A stretch of DNA of 64,000 nt from Betaproteobacteria bacterium (GTDB lineage: Bacteria; Pseudomonadota; Gammaproteobacteria; Burkholderiales; Usitatibacteraceae). The position numbers and the translations under genes are program-made. The notes below the pieces were generated by a model that searched no databases, was not told where the DNA came from, and worked only from the letters and a program-made list of their open reading frames with translations. Location: positions 310,001-374,000 of the forward strand of contig JADJSD010000023.1 of NCBI GenBank assembly GCA_016711875.1, written 5' to 3'. Positions within the stretch are counted from its first letter, which is position 1. The number at the start of each line of letters is the position of its first letter. Shown here in pieces: positions 35,414 to 42,258 of the stretch.

Positions 35414-35436
35414 GTGTCGTGATTGCGATCGATGGG

Positions 35437-35638
35437 GGATCGGAGGTGTGGAATCACTCGTCCATCTCAGGGCGGCGCTTCATCGGCCTCTTGCGGGATG
35501 GGTGCCCCGGCTTTCGGGGCCAGTCAACACACGACAGGCCCCGAAAGCCGACCCATCCAATGATTGCGGCACTGCGGCCGCAATCCTGCGACGGCCGCGC
35601 CGCCATGAAATGGACGAGTGATTCCACACCCCCGATCC
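35437..35638 (+). repeat. Structured palindromic element, copy A
   Basis: Outer arms 35437-35465 and 35610-35638 are 29-nt inverted repeats with one mismatch. Inside lie stem P2 (GGCGGCGC / GCGCCGCC), a long arm P3 (GGATGGGT / ACCCATCC, then CGGCTTTCGGGGCC / GGCCCCGAAAGCCG) capped by GTC-AACACAC-GAC, and stem P4 (GATTGCGGC / GCCGCAATC). Copy B at 35794-35996 is the same core on the other strand with compensatory changes. No protein-coding potential is evident. It could be a structured RNA, a DNA cruciform, or a non-autonomous mobile palindrome. Confidence 0.85.
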
Positions 35639-35793
35639 GGCCGTGCCCGTGGACGCGGCGTCGAAGTTCGGTCCGTTGCGTTGCGTTCCCGGAACAGGGC
35701 CGGCGGTTTGGCGCATCCGCTTCGAGTGGCGCCGCCAACTTGCGCATCGACTGCTCGCAGGTGCTGACGGCGCACCCTCTTGCGACGCCCCGA
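35639..35793. other. Spacer between the two structured elements; no gene seen
   Basis: 155 bp of GC-rich sequence separating copies A and B. No convincing ORF, promoter or tRNA. It contains a partial GGCGGTTTGGCGC / GCGCCGCC complementarity (35701-35735) that could form a minor hairpin. Confidence 0.4.
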
Positions 35794-35996
35794 CCGGCAG
35801 TGGGGAGTGATCCGATCGTTTCATGGCGGCGCGGCCGTCGCAGGATTGCCTCCCGGGTTCATGGGGAGGCAATCGTTGGATGGGTCGGATTTTGAGGCCT
35901 GACGTGTGTTGTCTGGCCCCAAAATCCGGGGCACCCATCCCGCAAGAGGCCGTGCTTGCGCCGCCCTGAAACGATCGGATCACTCCCCACTGCCGG
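35794..35996 (-). repeat. Structured palindromic element, copy B (inverted relative to A)
   Basis: Outer arms 35794-35823 and 35967-35996 are perfect 30-nt inverted repeats, with a sequence different from copy A's arms. Read on the minus strand the core matches copy A almost base for base: TCAGGGCGGCGC, CCTCTTGCGGGATGGGTGCC, loop AACACAC, AATCCTGCGACGGCCGCG. Stems differ by paired substitutions: CGGATTTTGGGGCC / GGCCTCAAAATCCG, apical GAC / GTC, and P4 GATTGCCTCC / GGAGGCAATC. It ends 6 bp before the pdeM start. Confidence 0.85.
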
Positions 35997-36002
35997 CCAT
36001 CC

Positions 36003-36662
36003 ATGCCACCCATGACCACAGTCGACATCTTGGGCGAAGAACTGCAATTGCTCCCCGAGCGCGCAGCCTTCTGGAAACGCACGAGCACGCTCTTCATCGC
36101 CGATTTCCACCTCGGCAAGGCCGCCTCGTTCCGCCACGCGGGCATTCCGATGCCGACCGGGACGACGACGGAGAACGTGGGCCGGCTCGAGCGTTGCATC
36201 GCGAAGCTCGGCGCGACGCGGCTCGTGTTCCTGGGCGACTTCCTGCACAGCGCGGAAGGTCGCGCGGAAAGGACGCTGGCCCGCTTCGGCGAGTGGCGTG
36301 CGGCGAGGAAAGACCTGGAGATCGTGCTGGTTCGCGGCAACCACGACGACCGTGCGGGAGATCCGCCGGCCGAGTGGGCGATGCACTGCGTGAACCCGGG
36401 GGAGGGGATGGCGCCCTTCGCGCTGGTGCACGAACCGAAGCCGGTGCGCGGCGGCTACGCGCTCGCCGGGCACATCCACCCGGCGGTGCGGCTTTCGGGG
36501 GGGGCGGGGGAATCGCTGCGCCTGCCGTGCTTCTGGTTCGGGCCGCGCGTGGGCGTGCTGCCGTCGTTCGGGGCGTTCACGGGGTCGGCGGTGGTGCGGC
36601 CGAAGGCGGGCGACCGGGTGTTCGTGGTCGCGGACGACGAGGTGCTTTCGGTGGGCGCCTAG
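36003..36662 (+). CDS. pdeM: Ligase-associated DNA damage response nuclease PdeM
   Basis: 219-residue calcineurin-like metallophosphoesterase. The two-metal motifs are complete: IADFHLGK (DxH), FLGDFLH (GDxxH), VRGNHDD (GNHD), LVHEP and GHIHP. PdeM proteins are encoded next to Lhr-type helicases and act with them in a proposed repair pathway. The ATG at 36003 lies only 6 bp after copy B of the structured element, so the element's outer stem would sit over or next to the ribosome-binding region. A second ATG at 36012 (TTVDIL) may be the true start. Confidence 0.93.
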   Translation: MPPMTTVDILGEELQLLPERAAFWKRTSTLFIADFHLGKAASFRHAGIPMPTGTTTENVGRLERCIAKLGATRLVFLGDFLHSAEGRAERTLARFGEWRAARKDLEIVLVRGNHDDRAGDPPAEWAMHCVNPGEGMAPFALVHEPKPVRGGYALAGHIHPAVRLSGGAGESLRLPCFWFGPRVGVLPSFGAFTGSAVVRPKAGDRVFVVADDEVLSVGA

Positions 36663-37231
36663 CGTTCCGGCGGCCGGATGTCCCCGGCGCGCGCGATGAA
36701 TCGCCCGGCCTTCCGGTCGGCGAAGAAATGCTCGAGGGTGCGGGTGACGCTCGCGAAGGCGAGCTCTTCCCAGGGAATCTCCCGCTCGGTGAACAGCTTC
36801 ACCTCGAGGCTTTCCTCGCCGGGCGAGAAGTCGAGGTCCGTGAGGCGCGAGCGGAAGAACACGTAGAGCTGGCTGATGTGCGGCAGCGAATAGAACGTGT
36901 AGAGATCGCCGATCTGCACGCGGGCATTGGCTTCCTCCAGCGCCTCGCGCGCGGCGCCCTCGGCGGCCGTCTCGCCGTTCTCCATGAAGCCGGCCGGCAG
37001 CGTCCAGAAGCCGCGGCGCGGTTCGATGGCCCGGCGGCACAGGAGAATGCGGCCGTCTTCCCACTCGGGCACGGAACCCACGACCGGTTTCGGATTCTGA
37101 TACTGGATGTGGCCGCAAGCGGGGCAGACGGCGCGGGAATGGGTGTCCCCGGGCGGGATCTTCGTCTCCACGGGCGTGCCGCAGACGTTGCAATGGGAGA
37201 TCGGAATCAAGCGGCGCACCATGCGGGTCAT
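36659..37231 (-). CDS. NUDIX hydrolase with N-terminal zinc ribbon
   Basis: 190 residues. A zinc ribbon (CNVCG...CPACG, residues ~14-41) precedes the NUDIX domain with the box GFMENGETAAEGAAREALEEANA, matching G-x5-E-x7-REUxEExGU. Similar proteins hydrolyse nucleoside diphosphate derivatives such as ADP-ribose or NADH. Convergent with pdeM (4-bp overlap) and divergent from the beta-propeller gene with only 14 bp between start codons. An internal ATG at 37222 (MVRRLIPISHC) may be the real start, given that spacing. Confidence 0.9.
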   Translation of the reverse strand: MTRMVRRLIPISHCNVCGTPVETKIPPGDTHSRAVCPACGHIQYQNPKPVVGSVPEWEDGRILLCRRAIEPRRGFWTLPAGFMENGETAAEGAAREALEEANARVQIGDLYTFYSLPHISQLYVFFRSRLTDLDFSPGEESLEVKLFTEREIPWEELAFASVTRTLEHFFADRKAGRFIARAGDIRPPER

Positions 37232-37245
37232 GGTATCATAAGCCT
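37232..37245. promoter_or_regulatory. 14-bp divergent intergenic region with overlapping -10-like boxes
   Basis: The plus strand has TATCAT at 37234-37239, seven bases before the beta-propeller ATG. The minus strand has TATGAT (37240-37235) just before the NUDIX ATG. Both match the -10 consensus at 5 of 6 positions. No ribosome site fits for the plus-strand gene, so a leaderless transcript is plausible. No clear -35 was seen. Confidence 0.4.
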
Positions 37246-38214
37246 ATGAAAACAATTGGAAAATTGATCGGCCTCGCGGTGTTCTTCGCGGCGACGGCCA
37301 CGGGCGCGGCCCACGGGCCGGGTGAAATGGTGATCGTCCTGAATTCCGGCGACGGCACGGTGTCCATCGTCGACCCCGCCACGCGCAAGGAAGTGAAGCG
37401 CATTCCCGTGGGCAAGGAGCCGCATCACCTCATGGCCACGCCGGACAACAAGGAACTCATCGTCGCCAACGCGGCGAGCAACGACCTCGTCTTCCTGGAC
37501 CCGAAGACGGGCGAGATCCTGCGCCGCGTGCCCAACATCAGCGACCCGTACCAGATCGGCTATTCGCCGGACAAGAAGTGGTTCGTGTCCGTCTCGAACC
37601 GCCTGGACCGCGTGGACATCTACACGGCGGATTTCAAGCTTGCCAAGCGCATTCCCACCGGCAAGGTCCCGAGCCACGTCGCCTTCACCGCCGACAGCAA
37701 GACCGCCTTCGTGACGGTGCAGGAATCGAACGAGTTCATCGCCATCGATCTCGCGACGCAGCAGGAGATCTGGAAGCTGCCCACGGGCAAGCAGCCCGCG
37801 GGCATCTGGATGACGCCGGACGACAGGTACCTGCTCATCGGCATCACGGGCGAAAGCCACGTCGAGGTGTACGACTGGCGCACGAAGAAGCTGGTGAAGA
37901 AGATCCTCACGGGCCTGGGCGCGCACAACTTCGTCGCCAGGGGCGACGGCCGCCACGTGTTCCTCTCGAACCGCATGGCCAATTCCATCTCGATGATCGA
38001 CCAGCAGACGCTCGAGGTGAAGGAAACCTTCAACGTCCCCGGCGGACCGGACTGCATGGAGGTCACGAAGGACGGCAAGCAGCTCTGGACCACCACGCGC
38101 TGGATCCGCATGCTTTCCGTCGTCGATCTCGAGTCGAAGAAGGTCGTGCACCAGATCCCGGTGGGCAAGTCGCCGCACGGGCTTTTCTTCCTGTCCCACG
38201 CGCCGAGGCAATGA
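37246..38214 (+). CDS. Secreted YVTN-type beta-propeller protein
   Basis: 322 residues. The signal peptide ends ATATGAAHG, followed by seven repeats of the YVTN/cytochrome-d1-like type (GDGTVSIVDPATRKEVKRIPVGKEPHHLMATPDNKELIVANAAS and variants). No CxxCH, so it binds no covalent heme. Such periplasmic propellers are usually scaffolds or redox-chain accessories. First gene of six overlapping genes; its stop overlaps the deacetylase ATG (ATGA). Codon use and base composition of its 5' end are AT-richer than those of its neighbours. Confidence 0.88.
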   Translation: MKTIGKLIGLAVFFAATATGAAHGPGEMVIVLNSGDGTVSIVDPATRKEVKRIPVGKEPHHLMATPDNKELIVANAASNDLVFLDPKTGEILRRVPNISDPYQIGYSPDKKWFVSVSNRLDRVDIYTADFKLAKRIPTGKVPSHVAFTADSKTAFVTVQESNEFIAIDLATQQEIWKLPTGKQPAGIWMTPDDRYLLIGITGESHVEVYDWRTKKLVKKILTGLGAHNFVARGDGRHVFLSNRMANSISMIDQQTLEVKETFNVPGGPDCMEVTKDGKQLWTTTRWIRMLSVVDLESKKVVHQIPVGKSPHGLFFLSHAPRQ

Positions 38215-38954
38215 CCGGCCGGACGGCCTTCGCGCTGGCGCTCGCCGCCGCCGTCCCCGCGGCCGCGGCGCACTGCACGGGCACGGTTTTCCTCACGTTC
38301 GACACGGGCCACATGGAACCGGCCGCGGCGATCGCGGACCTCCTCGACAAGCACCAGGTGAAGGCCACGTTCTTCCTCGCCAATGAAAAGACGAAGCGCG
38401 GCGACACCTCGCTCGATCCCGCCTGGGCGCCGTTCTGGAAGCGGCTCGCGGATTCGGGCCACGCCTTCGGCTCGCACACGTGGCGGCACTGGTACGTGGG
38501 CGGCGACACCGCCGATGGCAAGGTTCGCTACGCGCCCTTCCGGCAATCCGGCGGCGAGGTACTCGATGCGCAGGCCTTCTGTGGCGAAGTGAGGAAACCC
38601 GAGGAAGCGTTTCGCGCGATGACCGGCCGCGGCTTCGACGGCCTCTGGCGCGCCCCGGGCGGCAAGACGAGCGCGAAGGCCCTCGAGTTCGCGAAGGCCT
38701 GCGGCTTCTCGCACGCGGGCTGGAGCCCGGCCGGCTTCTCGGGCGATGAATTGCCGGCCGACAAGTATCCGTCAGACAAGTTGGTGGCACGGCAGGTGAA
38801 GGACATCAAGGACGGCGACATCCTCCTGTGGCACCTGGGCATCTGGTCGCGCACCGATCCCCTGTGGCCGCGCCTCGACGAGGTGATCGGCGGCCTCAAG
38901 GCGAAGGGACTTTGCTTCGCACGCCTCACGGATGACAAGCGATGGATCCGCTAG
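38211..38954 (+). CDS. Exported polysaccharide deacetylase (NodB/CE4-like)
   Basis: 247 residues. Signal peptide (TGRTAFALALAAAVPAAAAH), then a NodB fold: catalytic base region TVFLTFDTGHMEPAAAIADLL (motif 1, FDTG instead of the usual FDDG), zinc motif SHTWRH (SHTxxH), motif 3 LWRAPGGKTS, and motif 4-5 region DGDILLWHLG. It would remove N- or O-acetyl groups from a cell-wall or exopolysaccharide. The second metal Asp of motif 1 is replaced by Thr, so activity may be altered. Overlaps the genes on both sides. Confidence 0.88.
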   Translation: MTGRTAFALALAAAVPAAAAHCTGTVFLTFDTGHMEPAAAIADLLDKHQVKATFFLANEKTKRGDTSLDPAWAPFWKRLADSGHAFGSHTWRHWYVGGDTADGKVRYAPFRQSGGEVLDAQAFCGEVRKPEEAFRAMTGRGFDGLWRAPGGKTSAKALEFAKACGFSHAGWSPAGFSGDELPADKYPSDKLVARQVKDIKDGDILLWHLGIWSRTDPLWPRLDEVIGGLKAKGLCFARLTDDKRWIR

Positions 38955-39916
38955 AGAACCTGGTGCTCCAGGTGGCCGGCGCGCTCTGGGCCGCCTGGGC
39001 CACGCTGCACGCGACCCTCTTCGAGTCGGTCGTGCAACCGGCGCTCTTCCGCCTGGGCCTCACGTCCTGGATCGAGATGGCCTTCGACTGGACGGAGGTA
39101 TTCCTCGTCGGCGCCGTCGAGATCGTCGTGCTCGCCCTCGTGCTCACGGCCCTGGAGAAATGGCGTCCCGTCGAGGCGAGGAAGGACAGCCGCGCCGTGC
39201 GGGTGGACATCATCTACACGCTGCTCGTCCGGCTGGGCATCCTGCCGCTCGCGATCTTCTTCATGCTGCTTCCGCTGGTCGACGGCATCGACGGGTGGCT
39301 GCGCATGCAGGGATACATCCCGCCCAAGATCGAGGACGCCTTCCCGGCTCTCTTCGCTCACCCGATGGCGTCGTTCCTCGTGTACCTGGTGATCCTCGAC
39401 TTCGTGATGTACTGGATCCACCGGGCCCAGCACCAGCTGGGCTTCTGGTGGGCGCTGCATGCGCTGCACCACAGCCAGCGCGAGATGACCTTCTGGACCG
39501 ACGATCGCAACCACTTGCTCGACATGGTCTTCACCGACGCGGCGCTCGCCTTCGTGGCGCTCGCGGTGGGCGTGCCGCCGGGCCAGTTCGTGCTGATGGT
39601 GGCCCTGTCGCGCGCCGTGGAAAGCCTCGCGCACGCCAACGTGCGGATGTCTTTCGGCCGCGTCGGGGAATGGATCCTCGTCAGCCCGCGTTTCCACCGG
39701 GTGCACCACGCCATCGGACTGGGGCACGAGGGGGAGCGCCTCGGTTGCAACTTCGCCGTGCTCTTCCCGGTGTGGGATCACCTGTTCGGTAGCGCCAACC
39801 CGATCCGTGAATATCCGCCCACGGGCATCCGCGACCAGCTCGCCGGCCGCGACTACGGCGAGGGCTTCTGGAGGCAACAATGGCTCGGATTGAAACGACT
39901 GGCGGGGCGCGCATGA
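38942..39916 (+). CDS. Sterol desaturase/fatty-acid hydroxylase superfamily membrane protein
   Basis: 324 residues, four to five membrane helices, with the diiron histidine motifs of the family: WIHRAQH (HxxxH), LHALHHSQREM (HxxHH) and FHRVHHAIG (HxxHH), plus the late GCNFAVLFPVWDHLFG segment. Non-heme diiron enzymes of this superfamily oxidise lipids, hopanoids, carotenoids or alkylglycerols; the substrate here is unknown. It starts 13 bp before the deacetylase stop and its own stop overlaps the first protease gene (ATGA). Confidence 0.92.
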   Translation: MDPLENLVLQVAGALWAAWATLHATLFESVVQPALFRLGLTSWIEMAFDWTEVFLVGAVEIVVLALVLTALEKWRPVEARKDSRAVRVDIIYTLLVRLGILPLAIFFMLLPLVDGIDGWLRMQGYIPPKIEDAFPALFAHPMASFLVYLVILDFVMYWIHRAQHQLGFWWALHALHHSQREMTFWTDDRNHLLDMVFTDAALAFVALAVGVPPGQFVLMVALSRAVESLAHANVRMSFGRVGEWILVSPRFHRVHHAIGLGHEGERLGCNFAVLFPVWDHLFGSANPIREYPPTGIRDQLAGRDYGEGFWRQQWLGLKRLAGRA

Positions 39917-42258
39917 CGGGCATCCGCTTCGCGCTGCTCCTCGCCGCGATGCTCCCGCTCGCGGCGCTGGCGGCTTCGCACCGCTGGGGTCCGCTCGGCG
40001 CGGACGAGGGCTCGGCAGGGTCCCTCACCGCGCCCAAGCTGCAGGTGGGCGTCGTGCGCGCCGCGCCCAAGGGACTGCCGGCGCTCGCGTGGGAAGCCCA
40101 GGGCGATGCTTGGGTATCGCGCTTCGATGCCGCCTCCGAGGGCGCGCTGGGTCTTCGCGCGCGGCTCTCGCTGGAAGGCACCGGCCCGCTGGAGCTTCGC
40201 GTGCGCGGGACCGACGGCGCCGTCGAGACGATGATCATTCCCGCGGGCACGACGGAAGCCTGGGGTCCGTGGACGCCCGGCGCCACGCAGGACATCGAGG
40301 CCCGGAGCGAGGCGGGCCCCCGCGGCCGCGTGCGCGTCGCGGGCATCGTCCACTTCGACCGTCCGCTGGGCGCCAAGGCGGCCGGCGCCTGCACGCTGGA
40401 TGCGCAGTGCGCCACCGGGACGCCCGCGCTCGATGCCGCGATCGCCGAACGCAAGAAATCGATGGGGCGCATGACGTTCGTGGACAGCGGGAACGCCTTC
40501 GTCTGCACGGGCCAGCTCGTCGAGAGCGCTCGCGCGGGCGAGGACTACTTCCTCACCGCGAACCACTGCATCGGCACCCAGGCGACGGCCTCCTCGCTCG
40601 CGGTGCGCTGGTTCTACGAGAACAGCACGTGCGGCGCGGGCCCCGTGATTCCGGCGAGCGTGCAGACATCGGGCGGCATGGACATCGTGTTCTCCGAACC
40701 CAATGCCGACATGACGCTCCTCAGGATGCGCACGGCGCCGCCCGCGGGTGTCACGGTCACCCGCCTGGATTCGCGCAAGCTCGTTTCGGGCGAATCCGTC
40801 GTGAGCCTGTCGCACCCGGCGGGCGACGTGGCCAAGTGGGCCCTCGCGACGATCTCGGGCGAGATCCGCTTCAGCGACTGGCCGCAGACGGCGTGGCTCA
40901 CCCGGTTCTCGCGCGGCATCATCGAGGGCGGTTCCTCGGGTTCGGGCCTGTACACGCAGGCGGCGGGCGGCTCGCTCGTGCTGCGCTCGATCCTGTCGGC
41001 CACGACGCTGAGGAATGGCAGCGGCCTCTCGTGCACCAACACCGACGAATTCGGCGTCTACAACCGCCTCGACGTGTTCCTGCCCGAAGCCGCGGGTTAC
41101 CTGAGCGCCTCGGGCCCGGTTCCGGACGATCACGGCAACCGGCCCTCGGAAGCCACCTTCGTCACGCTGGGCGCCACGCCCTCGGCCGTGTCGGGCCGGA
41201 TCGACTACGCGGGCGACGTCGACGTCTTCCGCGTGATCGTGCCCGCGAAGGGCGTGCTCGTCGTGCGCTCCTCCGGCGGCACGGACACCGTGGGCCTCCT
41301 GCTCGACCGCGACGGCGCCGGCCTCGAGCACAACGACGACGCGCAGACTTCCAGCGTCGACTTCGGCCTCACGAGTTCCGTCACGGCCGGAACCTACTAC
41401 CTCGCCGTCTCCCGCTGGGAGTCGGGTGGCACCGGCCCCTACCAGCTGCAGCTGGAATTCCAGGCGATTGGCGACAACTTCACGGACCTCTGGTGGATCC
41501 CGTCCGAGAGCGGCTGGGGGATGAACATCAACCAGCAGTCGAACATCGTGTTCGCCACGCTCTTCACCTACGCCGCCGACGGTTCGCCCCAGTGGCTCGT
41601 CCTCTCCGAGGGCCGGGAGCAGCCGGACGGCAGTTTCTCCGGCACGCTCTACCGCACCTCGGGCCCGGCCTTCGGCGCGAACCCGTGGAGCCCCACCGGC
41701 GTCACGCTCGCGGCCGTGGGCACCATGCGCATCGCCTTCACGAACGCGGACAACGCCACGCTCACCTACACGCTCGACGGGGTCGCGGTCACGAAGAACA
41801 TCGAGCGCCAGCGCTTCGCGAGCCCGGCCACGACGTGCAAGTGGTCCGTGTTCGACCGTTCCTACGCCTTCAACTACCAGGACCTCTGGTGGAAGCCCAC
41901 CGAGAGCGGCTGGGGCATCAATTTCACGCAGCAGGGCACCGTGCTCTTCGCGACGCTCTTCAACTACGACGAGCAGGGGCGCAACGCCTGGTACGCCATG
42001 ACCAACGGCGCGCGTGTCTCCGGCGGGACGGACCGCTGGTCGGGCGCCCTCTACCGACTCACCGGCCCGCGTTTCGACACGGCGCCGTGGACGGCCGTCA
42101 CGCCGCGCGAGGTCGGGACGATGTCCGTCGACTTCACGGAGGGCAACGCGGGCACCTTGTCCTACACGATCAACGGCATCAGCGTCTCGAAGTCCATCGA
42201 GCGGCAGGCCTTCGCGCCGCTGCGTCCCGAATGCGACAGCGTGGACGATGACGAGTAG
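39913..42258 (+). CDS. Secreted trypsin-like protease with PPC domain and two WW-GWG modules (paralog 1)
   Basis: 781 residues. Signal peptide (MTGIRFALLLAAMLPLAALA), an N-terminal prodomain (~20-175), then a chymotrypsin-fold protease like lysyl endopeptidases: His in LTANHCIG, Asp in NADMTLLRM, Ser in GGSSGSGLY. A PPC-type beta domain follows (RIDYAGDVDVFRVIVP, then AGTYYLAVSR), then two ~115-residue modules each opening with DLWW-P-ESGWG-N--QQ and containing FATLF-Y and GTM-(I/V)-FT. The start at 39913 gives the signal peptide. Exported proteolysis is likely, but the module's ligand is unknown. Confidence 0.9.
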   Translation: MTGIRFALLLAAMLPLAALAASHRWGPLGADEGSAGSLTAPKLQVGVVRAAPKGLPALAWEAQGDAWVSRFDAASEGALGLRARLSLEGTGPLELRVRGTDGAVETMIIPAGTTEAWGPWTPGATQDIEARSEAGPRGRVRVAGIVHFDRPLGAKAAGACTLDAQCATGTPALDAAIAERKKSMGRMTFVDSGNAFVCTGQLVESARAGEDYFLTANHCIGTQATASSLAVRWFYENSTCGAGPVIPASVQTSGGMDIVFSEPNADMTLLRMRTAPPAGVTVTRLDSRKLVSGESVVSLSHPAGDVAKWALATISGEIRFSDWPQTAWLTRFSRGIIEGGSSGSGLYTQAAGGSLVLRSILSATTLRNGSGLSCTNTDEFGVYNRLDVFLPEAAGYLSASGPVPDDHGNRPSEATFVTLGATPSAVSGRIDYAGDVDVFRVIVPAKGVLVVRSSGGTDTVGLLLDRDGAGLEHNDDAQTSSVDFGLTSSVTAGTYYLAVSRWESGGTGPYQLQLEFQAIGDNFTDLWWIPSESGWGMNINQQSNIVFATLFTYAADGSPQWLVLSEGREQPDGSFSGTLYRTSGPAFGANPWSPTGVTLAAVGTMRIAFTNADNATLTYTLDGVAVTKNIERQRFASPATTCKWSVFDRSYAFNYQDLWWKPTESGWGINFTQQGTVLFATLFNYDEQGRNAWYAMTNGARVSGGTDRWSGALYRLTGPRFDTAPWTAVTPREVGTMSVDFTEGNAGTLSYTINGISVSKSIERQAFAPLRPECDSVDDDE

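Noticed and set aside
35414..36002. Small ORFs across the structured elements considered as genes
   Set aside because: They appear in several frames because the sequence is palindromic; none has start context or domain, and base changes preserve pairing rather than codons.
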